Source: Devosia sp.
GTDB taxonomy: Bacteria; Pseudomonadota; Alphaproteobacteria; Rhizobiales; Devosiaceae
Reading direction: 5' to 3'
Assembly (NCBI GenBank): GCA_025352765.1
Contig: JANXSI010000341.1
Location: 1-25,847 of the forward strand
DNA length: 25,847 nt
The notes under the pieces are model-generated. The model saw only the letters and a program-made list of their open reading frames with translations. It was not told the DNA's origin and did no database searches. Made by a program: the position numbers and the translations under genes. Of this stretch, positions 7,667-15,836 are shown in pieces. Positions within the stretch are counted from its first letter, which is position 1. Each line of letters begins with the position of its first letter.

Positions 7667-8193
7667 GCGGCGAACCGGATGGCTCACGTCCCGCGTCCGC
7701 TTCAGCGCATCGATAGTCTGCTCGTAGCCAAGCGGTGCGACGCCGAGGAAGAGGCAGTCGACCAGCACCAGTTGCGCGATGCGGCTCACCATGGCGCCGG
7801 CCCGCGGCGCACTTTCCCACGCATGGGTGATGAGGCCCTCGTAGGCCGCCCGCACCAGCGGCGACTCCGGCGGGCCGGTGACCGCTACCGTCAGCCGCCG
7901 TTCTGCCGGGCAAGCTCGAGGAACTGCACGGTATCGGCCGTGATCCCCGAAAGCGAAAAGCCCATCGCCACGGTGTGTGCAGGCGACAGCAGCGCCGCTG
8001 ACCCGGCCCCGTGCGCGTCGGTCAAGAGGAACGCGTTGCGCCCGACGCAGAGCAGATTGTGGTGCAAGTCCTGCGCGACGAAATGGCTGGCGCCGATGCC
8101 GAACAGCAGGATGCGCTGCGCCGCATCGAGCGCCGTCACCACCCGCTCCAGCGCCTTGAAGTCGAGGCTCGAGACAGTCTCCTCGATCGCCAC
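7667..8193 (-). pseudogene. RpiR-type transcriptional regulator remnant (SIS domain, frameshifted, no HTH)
   Basis: Two minus-strand frames join into one sugar-isomerase (SIS) domain. The first (8193 to about 7894) carries the linker EETVSSLDFKALERVVTAL, then ILLFGIGASHFVAQDLHHNL and AHTVAMGFSLSGITADTVQF, the sugar-phosphate-binding core of RpiR/HexR regulators. It stops after ELARQNGG. The second frame resumes with RLTVAVTGPPESPLVRAAYE and continues to QTIDALKRTRD, the usual C-terminal end. The join near 7895 is consistent with loss of a single base. The roughly 90-residue N-terminal helix-turn-helix domain expected of the family is absent upstream of 8193. It is therefore doubly inactivated as a regulator. 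Confidence 0.7.
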
Positions 8194-8234
8194 GGCAAAA
8201 GTCCAAAATCTGAGGTGTCCGCGACAGAACGGAC

Positions 8235-8261
8235 AAAAAGGCAGGCACCTCCTCAGCGCCT
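8235..8261 (-). terminator. Putative intrinsic terminator of the export-protein gene
   Basis: Read on the minus strand, AGGCGC and GTGCCT form a six-pair stem (one G-U) with loop TGAGGAG, followed by GCC and a run of five T (8239-8235). It lies about 60 bases downstream of the polysaccharide export gene stop at 8322, on the same strand. The stem is short, so activity is uncertain. Confidence 0.35.
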
Positions 8262-8321
8262 GAGTCGCAAAAGTGTTAGGACACTAACATTCGGATTTCA
8301 GCGCCGAATTTGCGCCGACCG

Positions 8322-8873
8322 TTACAGCCAGCGCTCGGCCACAACGACCTCGTCTCCCGGCAGGATCGGGGCCTCGAGGCCACTCGGTATCTTGACCGTC
8401 GTCGGGCCGATCTTGCGGTAGATCGTCACCCGCCCGCGGTCGGCGTAGTCCTTGAAGCCGCCTGCGGTGGCAACGGCGGCGCGCGCCGTCATCCCCCAGA
8501 CGTACGCATACTGGCCTGACGTCGTCACCGCCCCGTCGATAAAGAACGGCCGGTAGGTGGTGATTTCGACCGAGACTTTTGGGCTGATCATGTAGCCGTC
8601 GGCTAGCAGGCGGGCAATGCTGCGCTCGGCGGCCGTAATCGTCTTGCCGCGCACCGCAACCGCCCCGGCCAGCGGGAAGCTAATGGTTCCGTTGTCGGTC
8701 ACCGTGTAGGTGGTGCTCAGCGTCGCATCGCCGTAGACGATGACGCGGAGGATGTCGCCGGTATCGAGAGTGTATTCAGCGGGCGATCCCAGTGGGGTGT
8801 TGACGACCCGGTTGACCGCGCATCCGCTCAATGCGGCCGCCAGCACGGCAACAGCGACTAGGAACCAACGCAT
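8322..8873 (-). CDS. Outer-membrane polysaccharide export lipoprotein (Wza/GumB-like OPX, short form)
   Basis: Lipoprotein of 183 residues. The signal peptide is MRWFLVAVAVLAAALSGC, with lipobox LSGC and modified C18. The Poly_export (PES) domain starts at YTLDTGDILRVIVYGDATLS and continues through GTISFPLAGAVAVRGKT to VEITTYRPFFIDGAV. One SLBB-like domain, GQYAYVWGMTARAAVATAGG, and the terminal ILPGDEVVVAERWL follow. Full Wza is about 370 residues with extra SLBB repeats and a C-terminal barrel helix. This short form resembles GumB/ExoF-type proteins, which act with a periplasmic co-polymerase such as the one at 18196-19713. It lies alone on the minus strand, divergent from the VanZ-like pseudogene; several TTAA half-sites are found in the intergenic region. 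Confidence 0.88.
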   Translation of the reverse strand: MRWFLVAVAVLAAALSGCAVNRVVNTPLGSPAEYTLDTGDILRVIVYGDATLSTTYTVTDNGTISFPLAGAVAVRGKTITAAERSIARLLADGYMISPKVSVEITTYRPFFIDGAVTTSGQYAYVWGMTARAAVATAGGFKDYADRGRVTIYRKIGPTTVKIPSGLEAPILPGDEVVVAERWL

Positions 8874-9062
8874 CAGACGACCGCTTAACAGGAACGCAAC
8901 TGGACCCAGTCTGCCTCGGCATGGTTAATATCCGCTGAAGTGGCAGCCCCCGGAAGAGCATTGCGCGGCCGGCTTAACCGGTTGCTTACCGTAAAATGTC
9001 GTCAAGCAAACCATGACTCTCAGCTCGATCCCCGATCTCGCCTTCGAACGGCGCCCCGCCGC

Positions 9063-9440
9063 GTGACCCGCCGACGCCTCCTCCGCCCCCTCGCCTACCT
9101 GTTGGTGATCGGCCTCGTCGTCGTGGCGGTGGCCCCGATCCAGTTTAGTCCGGTTTCGCCGGTGCCCACCCAGCACGAACGGGCGCCTGCCGAGGTCGGC
9201 CTCGTCTTCGCGTTGGCCTACAGCCTTCATCTCGTCCTGATGAGCGTCCTGCTGTTCGCCTCGACCGCGCTGTTTGAGGCCCTGCCAAAGGCCGAGCCCC
9301 GCCGCCATGGCTAGCTGACCGATCTAAGGGTCAAGCTCATCGGCTGCGGCGCCGGATTGCTGCTGGGATGCGCACTCGTCCCCCGTCAACAGAAGACCAA
9401 TACAATTTACGTCAAAGTTAGGCGCTTAACCAGTTCTTAA
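9063..9440 (+). pseudogene. VanZ-like membrane protein gene interrupted by an in-frame amber codon
   Basis: From a GTG at 9063 the frame encodes RRRLLRPLAYLLVIGLVVVA, a first membrane helix, a short periplasmic stretch ending in PTQHERAP, a second region VGLVFALAYSLHLVLM and a third helix ending FEALPKAEPRRHG. A TAG follows at 9312-9314. The same frame then continues LTDLRVKLIGCGAGLLLGCA to a TAA at 9440. Small VanZ-family proteins have a layout of E-x-F-x-A-F-x-x-L-x-F, then E-A-L-x-x-x-x-P-x-R-H-x-R-x-x-D, then a final Gly-rich helix. The TAG sits just where the conserved RH-x-R continues into that last helix. The gene looks freshly broken rather than naturally short. A natural 83-residue protein remains possible. 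Function of VanZ-like proteins in polysaccharide loci is not established. Confidence 0.5.
9426..9440. promoter_or_regulatory. Putative CtrA binding box (TTAA-N7-TTAA)
   Basis: The sequence TTAACCAGTTCTTAA is an exact match to the TTAA-N7-TTAA consensus bound by the alphaproteobacterial cell-cycle regulator CtrA. It is embedded in a longer inverted repeat, GCTTAA-N7-TTAAGC (9424-9442). It lies 65 bases upstream of the priming transferase ATG (9506), a suitable promoter position. TTAA is uncommon in this GC-rich DNA. Binding is inferred from the motif only. Confidence 0.5.
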
Positions 9441-9505
9441 GCACGACGGCTCAGGCGGCCCTAGAATGTGGTTAGACACTCGGCGAGTTGGGACTTTGTC
9501 GAGAG

Positions 9506-10966
9506 ATGGCGGAAGCCGATCAGTTCATCGCCAGCAACGTCCGTCGGGCACGGATCGGGCGCGACGACGTCGTACATCGCCTGTTGCTGTGCGCCATGGT
9601 TGCAGCCGTCGAAGGCGGAGTCGTCAGTCTGCTCGTCTTCGGCGTTGCCGTCGCCTACCACCTACTCGGCCTCCATCAGACGGTAGACGCGTTCCACACG
9701 GTGTTCTATGCGGGTTATGGACTGCTCACCGGCGCCGTCTACGCAACGTTCGCGGCGATCGCCTGTAGCCGCTTTCTTGAGCGCAGCCTCGAAAGCCACC
9801 TCGATGTCCAGCAGTCGTTTTTTTCCTGGACAGCAACGATCGGCCTGATTCTACTGATCGCCTTTCTGTTCGGCTCGATTGGCGATTTCTCCCGCGTCTC
9901 GCTGACATCGGCATACTTGGTCGGCATTCCGGTGGTGTTCGGTATCCGACGGACCCTTCGCGCCCGCCTCGACGCGAGGATCCGGCAGGGCGAACTGCAT
10001 TTCGAAACCATCGCCGTGATCGGCAATCGCATCGATGTCCTCAACTTCCTGCTGGGCGGCGAGCTCTGGCGGCAGGGCCATAAGCTGACCGGCACCCTCT
10101 ACTTCGAGGACGCACGCGATGCTGCCGGCCGGCTGTCGGTCACCGCACTGTCCGAATTCGCGGCTCGCTCCCTCCGGCAAGGCACAGACAACATCGTGCT
10201 CGCCGGCACGCTATCGGAGCTCGACGAGTTCGAGCACATCGTGGCCGAACTCAACCGCTACGCCCTCAATCTGCTTTACGCTCCCGCGGCTCGCAACCGC
10301 GCTCTCAAATTCCTCGACGTAGTCGCCGTTGGCCCCCACAATGTGCTTCGCTTCGTGCGCACGCCCATGAACAAGTCATCGGTACTGCTCAAGCGCAGCT
10401 TCGACCTCGTCCTGTCGACGCTCGGCCTCGTGGCGCTGTCGCCACTGTTCGCGCTAGTGGCGCTCGCTATCGCAATCGAGTCGCGCGGCCCGATCATCTA
10501 CCGGCAGGCCCGCCGCGGCTTCAACGGCGACGCCTTCATGATCTGGAAGTTCCGCTCGATGAGCGTTACCGAAAGCGGCTACAAGATGAAGCAGGCCAAA
10601 AAGGGCGATCCGCGCATCACCCGCGTCGGCCGCTTCATCCGCGCAAGCTCGATCGACGAGCTCCCCCAATTGGTCAACGTATTGTTGGGCCAGATGAGCC
10701 TTGTAGGCCCGCGTCCTCACGCCGTCAGTCACGATGAAGAGCTAAGCCGCGCTCTGGCAATCTACGCCCACCGCCAGCGCATCAAGCCGGGCATCACCGG
10801 GTGGGCCCAGGTTAACGGCTTCCGCGGCGAGACCAGCACGCACGAACAGATCGTCGGCCGCACTGATCACGACATACATTATATCGATAACTGGTCGCTC
10901 ATCTTTGATATCTGGATACTGATCCTGACGGTCTTCTCCATACGCACCCACAAGAACGTGAGCTGA
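9506..10966 (+). CDS. Undecaprenyl-phosphate hexose-1-phosphate transferase (WcaJ/PssY-type priming enzyme)
   Basis: Membrane enzyme that starts repeat-unit synthesis by moving a hexose-1-phosphate (commonly glucose or galactose) from UDP-sugar to undecaprenyl phosphate. Length is 486 residues from the ATG at 9506 (GAGAG upstream). Four N-terminal membrane helices lie between about residues 25 and 140, then a CoA-binding-like Rossmann domain (IAVIGNRIDVLNFL). The catalytic PNPT domain runs from about 296: KRSFDLVLSTLGLVALSPLF, IYRQARRGFNGDAFMIWKFR, RVGRFIRASSIDELPQLVNV and MSLVGPRPHA, ending in KPGITGWAQVNGFRG. All hallmark motifs of the bacterial sugar transferase family are intact. It stands as a single gene, preceded by a CtrA-type box, with 300 non-coding bases after it. 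Confidence 0.93.
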   Translation: MAEADQFIASNVRRARIGRDDVVHRLLLCAMVAAVEGGVVSLLVFGVAVAYHLLGLHQTVDAFHTVFYAGYGLLTGAVYATFAAIACSRFLERSLESHLDVQQSFFSWTATIGLILLIAFLFGSIGDFSRVSLTSAYLVGIPVVFGIRRTLRARLDARIRQGELHFETIAVIGNRIDVLNFLLGGELWRQGHKLTGTLYFEDARDAAGRLSVTALSEFAARSLRQGTDNIVLAGTLSELDEFEHIVAELNRYALNLLYAPAARNRALKFLDVVAVGPHNVLRFVRTPMNKSSVLLKRSFDLVLSTLGLVALSPLFALVALAIAIESRGPIIYRQARRGFNGDAFMIWKFRSMSVTESGYKMKQAKKGDPRITRVGRFIRASSIDELPQLVNVLLGQMSLVGPRPHAVSHDEELSRALAIYAHRQRIKPGITGWAQVNGFRGETSTHEQIVGRTDHDIHYIDNWSLIFDIWILILTVFSIRTHKNVS

Positions 10967-11266
10967 CGCAGGCGAGTGGAGCGCTGCTTCTTGAGTCCTT
11001 CGCGCACCCCGGACAGCGATGTGTCTGAGCTAGGCCTGACAGCCTATCCTCCGCCAGAACGACATCAGGTCGTGGCGATACGGGAATACCTGCATCGTAA
11101 TCCTAGACCGTCATTTTAACTGTCGTGCCTTCACAATCGGTGGCTCACATTTGAGTAAAATTTTCGGCGTTCACACTGTCCAACAGTTTAGAACGCTAAG
11201 CCATTGAGCCACGGCTTAATTTCTGATCGAACCAAGGCTGGTTTTTGTGCTGCGTAGTAGGTCGTT
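10967..11266. other. 300-base intergenic region with inverted repeats, probable promoter of the dehydrogenase unit
   Basis: No gene is visible. Three small inverted repeats occur: TAGGC-CTGACA-GCCTA (11031-11046), a possible weak terminator of the priming transferase without a T tract; TAAGCC-N10-GGCTTA (11197-11218); and AACCA-AGGC-TGGTT followed by TTT (11230-11246), immediately upstream of the dehydrogenase. The A/T-richer part from about 11110 to 11265 is unlike the surrounding coding DNA and probably holds the promoter and leader. No confident -35/-10 pair could be chosen. TAGGT lies before the ATG at 11267. Confidence 0.4.
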
Positions 11267-12610
11267 ATGAACATCGCGGTCTTTGGTTTGGGATATGTCG
11301 GAGTCACGGCTGCAGCTTGCCTCGCCCAAGATGGCCACCGCGTCATCGGCGTGGACGTGAGCGCCGCGAAAGTCGCAGAAATTAACCAAGGTCGTTCACC
11401 GATTACCGAACCGGGCCTGTCCGAGCTGATCGCCAACGGCGTGCGGACGGGCCACATCACGGCCACGCAGGATGTTACCGCTGCGGTCGAAGCCGCCGAT
11501 CTCGCGATTGTGTGCGTCGGCACGCCAAGCGGTGCCGATGGCGCGCACAACATGATGCACATCGCCGACGTCACGCGTCAGATCGCTGTTTCGATGTCGT
11601 CACTGAAGCATAAGCAGGGGAGGCTAACGGTCCTCTACCGCTCGACGATGCGACCTGGCTCGATCAACGAGATCGTCGTATCGATCTTTCAATCCATTTT
11701 CGGAGAACAACTCAACGATCGCGTCGAGATCGTTTACAATCCCGAGTTTCTCCGTGAAGCCTCGGCGATCCACGACTACTTCCATCCGCCAAAAATCGTC
11801 ATCGGCACAGCCGACGGCCGGCCCTCCGCGCGCATGACGGCGCTATATGCCGGCATCGACGCCCCGATATTCGTAACCGGCTATGGGGAAGCCGAAATCA
11901 CCAAATTCGTCGACAACTCCTGGCATGCGGTCAAGGTGGCCTTCGCAAACGAAATCGGTCGCATCAGCGTACGCCTTGGCATAAGCCCACAGAAGGTGCA
12001 CGAGATCTTCGTCTCCGACACTAAGCTGAACATCTCGCCCTATTATTTGCGCCCCGGAGGCGCGTTTGGCGGTTCGTGCCTGCCCAAAGACGTAAGGGCA
12101 CTTCAGCACCTCGCCGGTGACCTCGGCGTTGGCGCGTCGTTGATCGACTCTCTACTCCGCTCAAACGAGGCGCATAAGCGTTTCGCCTTCGAGCTCAGCG
12201 AACAGGGACTGCCCGCGAACGCCCGCATCCTCGTTGTTGGCCTAGCCTTCAAAGCCAAGAGCGACGATCTTCGCGAGAGCCCCAATGTCGACCTTGTCGG
12301 CAAGCTCCTGCGCGCCGGCCACGCCGTCGACGTCTACGACCCCTTCATCGACCCGGCCCGCATTGTCGGCCAGAATCTAGGCTATGCCTATGTGTATCTG
12401 CCAAATGTCGCTGACCTGCTCGTCGACAAGACCTACGCGGAAACGCAGAGCTACGACCTTGTGATTGATCTGAACGGCCAGTCCAAGACGCTCAACGTCT
12501 CGACGTCACGTTTCCTCGATATCCACACGCTGACCGGGCATATCACGCCGCATTCTCAAGAGGGACATTCCCATGCTGGCAACCGCGCCAGACGCCGTCA
12601 CGTCGCCTGA
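11267..12610 (+). CDS. Nucleotide-sugar dehydrogenase (GDP-mannose/UDP-glucose 6-dehydrogenase, AlgD-like)
   Basis: Oxidises a nucleotide hexose to the nucleotide uronic acid in two NAD-dependent steps, supplying an acidic sugar. The NAD loop is FGLGYVGVTAAACLA (residues 5-19). The substrate segment holds NPEFLREASAIHDYFHPPKI. The catalytic cysteine is C271 in GGAFGGSCLPKDVRAL, and the C-terminal domain includes VVGLAFKAKSDDLRESPNVD. The F-x-P-P region and the GGAFGGSCLPKDVRAL form are closer to AlgD (GDP-mannose) than to typical Ugd, but substrate choice is not certain. Length 447 is normal. The last 38 bases overlap the next GT4 gene, and residues after about 430 (Arg/His-rich) are probably a non-conserved tail. 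Confidence 0.9.
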   Translation: MNIAVFGLGYVGVTAAACLAQDGHRVIGVDVSAAKVAEINQGRSPITEPGLSELIANGVRTGHITATQDVTAAVEAADLAIVCVGTPSGADGAHNMMHIADVTRQIAVSMSSLKHKQGRLTVLYRSTMRPGSINEIVVSIFQSIFGEQLNDRVEIVYNPEFLREASAIHDYFHPPKIVIGTADGRPSARMTALYAGIDAPIFVTGYGEAEITKFVDNSWHAVKVAFANEIGRISVRLGISPQKVHEIFVSDTKLNISPYYLRPGGAFGGSCLPKDVRALQHLAGDLGVGASLIDSLLRSNEAHKRFAFELSEQGLPANARILVVGLAFKAKSDDLRESPNVDLVGKLLRAGHAVDVYDPFIDPARIVGQNLGYAYVYLPNVADLLVDKTYAETQSYDLVIDLNGQSKTLNVSTSRFLDIHTLTGHITPHSQEGHSHAGNRARRRHVA

Positions 12611-13865
12611 GCCTATTGACCTGGTCATTTCCCATGACGCAGCTGGTCGCGCCTCGGAGCTGCTTGCGCGGCACCCGCTGGCGGGACGCAAGATTCTCAT
12701 CGTTGTGGAGAATTTGCCAGTGCCTTTCGACCGGCGCGTCTGGCAGGAGGCTACAACGCTACGTCAGGCCGGTGCGAGCGTCTCGGTGATTTGCCCGAAA
12801 GGCGAGGGGTATGAGGCAGACTATGAGGAGATTGACGGCGTCCACGTATATCGCCACAGCCTGCCGCTCGATGCCCAGGGCGCGCTTGGCTATCTGTTCG
12901 AATATGGCGCAGCCCTGTTCCACGAATTCCGGCTGGCGCTGAAGGTCGCTCGCCGACAAGGTTTTGATACTCTGCACGCCTGCAACCCCCCTGATCTGCT
13001 GTTCCTGCTTGCCATTCCGTTCCGGCTTTTCGGCGTCCGCTACATCTTCGACCACCACGACATTAATCCGGAGTTGTACGAAGCCAAGATGAAGAAGCGC
13101 GGCTTCTTCTGGCACTTGATAGTCCTGTTGGAGCGCCTCAACTTCGCAGCAGCTCATGTGGTCATCTCAACGAACGAAAGCTACCGTCGGATCGCGATAG
13201 AGCGCGGGCGAAAGCGCGCAAACAACATCTTCGTTGTGCGGTCAGGTCCCAACATCTCAAAGCTTCGTCCAACAGAACCCGATGGGGCGCTGCGCAATGG
13301 CCGCCGCTATCTCGTCGGATATGTTGGAGTTATGGGAGAGCAGGAAGGGATCGACCTGCTGCTCGAATCCGTGCGTCACATCGTTTACGATCTGGGCCGG
13401 ACCGATATCCAGTTCTGCCTCGTTGGCGGCGGCACCAGCATCGATGAGCTCAAAAAATTGAGCAACATCCTTGGCGTCTCCGACTACGTGACCTTTACTG
13501 GCCGCGCCCCGGACGATTTGCTGTTCCGCGTGCTCTCGACGGCAGACATTTGCGTCAATCCCGACCGGGTCAACGCGATGAACGACAAATCGACCATGAA
13601 CAAGATTCTTGAATACATGGCCTTCAGCAAACCGATCGTGCAGTTCGACGTGACCGAGGGGCGCTTCTCTGCGCAAGACTCTTCACTCTACGCCAAGCCG
13701 AACGATCCCGCGGACTTCGCCGGCAAGATCATCGAGTTGCTGGCCGACCCTGCACAACGAACCTGGCGCGGCGCACTCGGCCGCGAGCGCGTCGTGCAGG
13801 CCCTGTCGTGGGATTACGAAATTCCCAAGCTCATCTCGGCGTACCAACAAGCCGCCTTGCGCTAG
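12573..13865 (+). CDS. GT4-family glycosyltransferase
   Basis: GT-B glycosyltransferase of 430 residues. A non-conserved leader of about 33 residues precedes KILIVVENLPVPFDRRVWQE, a start typical of the WcaL/RfaB-like subgroup found in exopolysaccharide loci. The mid region has DTLHACNPPDLLFLLAIPFR and IFDHHDINPELYEAKM. The donor domain begins at VGYVGVMGEQEGIDLLLES and ends with the conserved NPDRVNAMNDKSTMNKILEY and KPIVQFD. The start ATG sits inside the 3' end of the dehydrogenase gene and is preceded by AAGAGGGAC, a good ribosome binding site, so it is probably coupled to that gene. It is likely cytosolic or membrane-associated, adding one sugar to the lipid-linked repeat unit. Donor unknown. 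Confidence 0.87.
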   Translation: MLATAPDAVTSPEPIDLVISHDAAGRASELLARHPLAGRKILIVVENLPVPFDRRVWQEATTLRQAGASVSVICPKGEGYEADYEEIDGVHVYRHSLPLDAQGALGYLFEYGAALFHEFRLALKVARRQGFDTLHACNPPDLLFLLAIPFRLFGVRYIFDHHDINPELYEAKMKKRGFFWHLIVLLERLNFAAAHVVISTNESYRRIAIERGRKRANNIFVVRSGPNISKLRPTEPDGALRNGRRYLVGYVGVMGEQEGIDLLLESVRHIVYDLGRTDIQFCLVGGGTSIDELKKLSNILGVSDYVTFTGRAPDDLLFRVLSTADICVNPDRVNAMNDKSTMNKILEYMAFSKPIVQFDVTEGRFSAQDSSLYAKPNDPADFAGKIIELLADPAQRTWRGALGRERVVQALSWDYEIPKLISAYQQAALR

Positions 13866-13897
13866 TTCCGCAGGCCATGGTTGGACGAGGTGGTAAT

Positions 13898-15805
13898 ATG
13901 CTCAGCAGACTGAGGTGGTATGCGCACCGCCTTCGCCGAATGTCTCCCGCGGAAGTTGTCTTCCGCGTTCGCGAGCAGGCGCTGCACTTAGCCGACCGCC
14001 GCATGTCCTTTTCGTGGGGTTCGTTTGAGCCGTTCCCAGGTCCACTTTCAGGCATCCCGTCGCTTGACCTCGACGCCGCCGAGTCCCTCGTCGATGACGC
14101 CGCCAAGACACGCAACCGGATCGTTGGGAAACAGTTGCACTGGCTGGGCCAGTCCTGGCCCCCGATGGGCGCCGGTTGGCTGGATAGTCTCTGGACGCTC
14201 GACCCCGTGTCGAACGGCCATTGGCCCGGCGCCGGTACCAAGGCGGGCTATCGGAGCAAAGGCCAGCGCGGCGATGTGAAACTCGTCTGGGAACCCAATC
14301 GGCTTCAACTCCTCCACCCCCTGGCACTACTCGCCGCGCATGGTGACGCTGCCGCGGAGCAACTAGGCTGGACGATCATCGAGGCATGGATGCTCGCCAA
14401 TCCTCCGTATCAGGGTGTCAATTGGAGTTCCGGTATCGAGGCCGCGAGCCGCGTCGTATCCGTCTTAGTCTTTGTATCCGGCTCCAAGTCGATGGACGCA
14501 ATGAAGTCCGACAGATTGCGCCGCTTCTTTGCGGGACATGCCCGAGCTCTGTCGCGGTATCCGTCGCTTCATTCATCGTCCAACAATCATCGCGTTGCCG
14601 AACTCGGCGCGCTGTTCTTTCTCAGCATAAGTGCGCCGGAGCTTCCTCTAGGCGGAAACGACACGAGCTCGCTTCTGGCCGAGATTGAAGTCGAAATCAC
14701 TCGGCAGTTTCACCCTGACGGCGTCGGCACCGAACAATCCCCCACCTACGCCGCCTACAGCCTTGAATGGTTTATCCTCGCTGCAGCCGTAGCCAAGTCT
14801 GCTGGCATCGAGATCTCGCAGACATATCGTGACCGAATGGCAGCGGCCGCCGAACATATGATCTGGCTGTTCGATGAGGTCGGCCACCCACCTCGCATTG
14901 GCGACGACGACGAGGGCCGCGTCCTAGCGCTCGGCATGGAGCCCGAGCCCCGCTACGCTGCATCTGTTGCTTCGATGGCTCTGCGCTGGCTTGGCCAGGC
15001 CGAGCCAGACGCTGCACTTCGCGACCCAGCTCTGCGTGATTTCGTTCACCCAGTCGCATCACCTCTAACCCGCGAGCCACCAACAGGCATCCGCCACTTC
15101 ATCAATGGTGGCTACACAGTAGTGCGCCGGCCCACATCTTTTGGTCCGATGGTCCTGACCATCGACCACGGTCCATTGGGCTTCCTATCTATCGCTGCTC
15201 ACGGACACGCCGACGCCTTGTCGATTACACTGAGTTGGGGTGACGAGCCTGTATTTGTTGACGCTGGAACATTCCTCTATCACGCCGGCGGCGATCAGCG
15301 GGATCGCATGCGTGGCACCGGCGTGCACAACACGCTGGCGATCGAAGCCGCCGACCAAAGCCACATTGTCGGTCCGTTCGCCTGGTCCGACCATGCCAAA
15401 TCGCAACTCATCTCCCATGACCGTAACTCGCTCGCTGCGGCATGCCTTGGCTGGCAGAAGCGTTTCGGCGTGGTCCACGAGAGGCGAATCAATTGGCAAT
15501 TTGGGAAGGTCAGCGTAGAGGACCATTTAATCGGTACTGCACCGACCACCTTGAGCTGGACGTCAGGCCTCTCGCTAGCCCCCGGCTGCAAGTTCGAAGT
15601 AGTCGGTACCGTTGCAAATATCGAGACATCGGGCGGACGGCGACTAGTGCTGCGCAGTGAAACCGCTTGGCGCTTGGCAAGGTCGATTTACTCTCCCGCC
15701 TTCAACCACATCGAAGAGATCGACCGGCTCGAGCTAAGAGGCGATTATGGAGCTACCCAAACGCGCTCCCAGGTCACCGCTTTCAGCATCGAGTTGATGA
15801 AATGA
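13898..15805 (+). CDS. Heparinase II/III-family polysaccharide lyase-like protein
   Basis: A 635-residue member of the heparinase II/III (alginate lyase-like) group common in polysaccharide loci. The start ATG at 13898 has GAGGTGG directly upstream; the in-frame ATG at 13877 lacks this. The N-terminal segment RLRWYAHRLRRMSPAEVVFR is the usual opening of these locus-associated members and carries no signal peptide. The alpha/alpha-toroid holds NNHRVAELGALFFL (H231) and EQSPTYAAYSLEWF (Y284), the likely catalytic residues. The C-terminal beta-sandwich holds IAAHGHADALSITLSWGDEP (H435, H437) and FVDAGTFLYHAGG. It follows an AlgD-like dehydrogenase and a GT4 in one unit, so a uronic-acid-containing polymer is the natural substrate; whether it acts as lyase or as an assembly factor is open. 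Confidence 0.87.
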   Translation: MLSRLRWYAHRLRRMSPAEVVFRVREQALHLADRRMSFSWGSFEPFPGPLSGIPSLDLDAAESLVDDAAKTRNRIVGKQLHWLGQSWPPMGAGWLDSLWTLDPVSNGHWPGAGTKAGYRSKGQRGDVKLVWEPNRLQLLHPLALLAAHGDAAAEQLGWTIIEAWMLANPPYQGVNWSSGIEAASRVVSVLVFVSGSKSMDAMKSDRLRRFFAGHARALSRYPSLHSSSNNHRVAELGALFFLSISAPELPLGGNDTSSLLAEIEVEITRQFHPDGVGTEQSPTYAAYSLEWFILAAAVAKSAGIEISQTYRDRMAAAAEHMIWLFDEVGHPPRIGDDDEGRVLALGMEPEPRYAASVASMALRWLGQAEPDAALRDPALRDFVHPVASPLTREPPTGIRHFINGGYTVVRRPTSFGPMVLTIDHGPLGFLSIAAHGHADALSITLSWGDEPVFVDAGTFLYHAGGDQRDRMRGTGVHNTLAIEAADQSHIVGPFAWSDHAKSQLISHDRNSLAAACLGWQKRFGVVHERRINWQFGKVSVEDHLIGTAPTTLSWTSGLSLAPGCKFEVVGTVANIETSGGRRLVLRSETAWRLARSIYSPAFNHIEEIDRLELRGDYGATQTRSQVTAFSIELMK

Positions 15806-15836
15806 ACCTGGCAGGACGCGTCCGGCGGCGCTCGAC

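Noticed and set aside
8216..8235. Inverted repeat TGTCCG-N8-CGGACA at the edge of the RpiR-like remnant, considered as a transposon end
   Set aside because: No target duplication or second copy is visible; it may simply be part of the structured sequence around the putative terminator.
8011..8421. Plus-strand frame of 136 codons
   Set aside because: Antisense to the SIS-domain pseudogene and to the end of the export gene; no motif.
9013..9066. 17-codon frame (MTLSSIPDLAFERRPAA) whose stop overlaps the VanZ-like GTG
   Set aside because: It could be a leader peptide, but it has no ribosome binding site and no sign of regulatory structure, so it is not listed as a gene.
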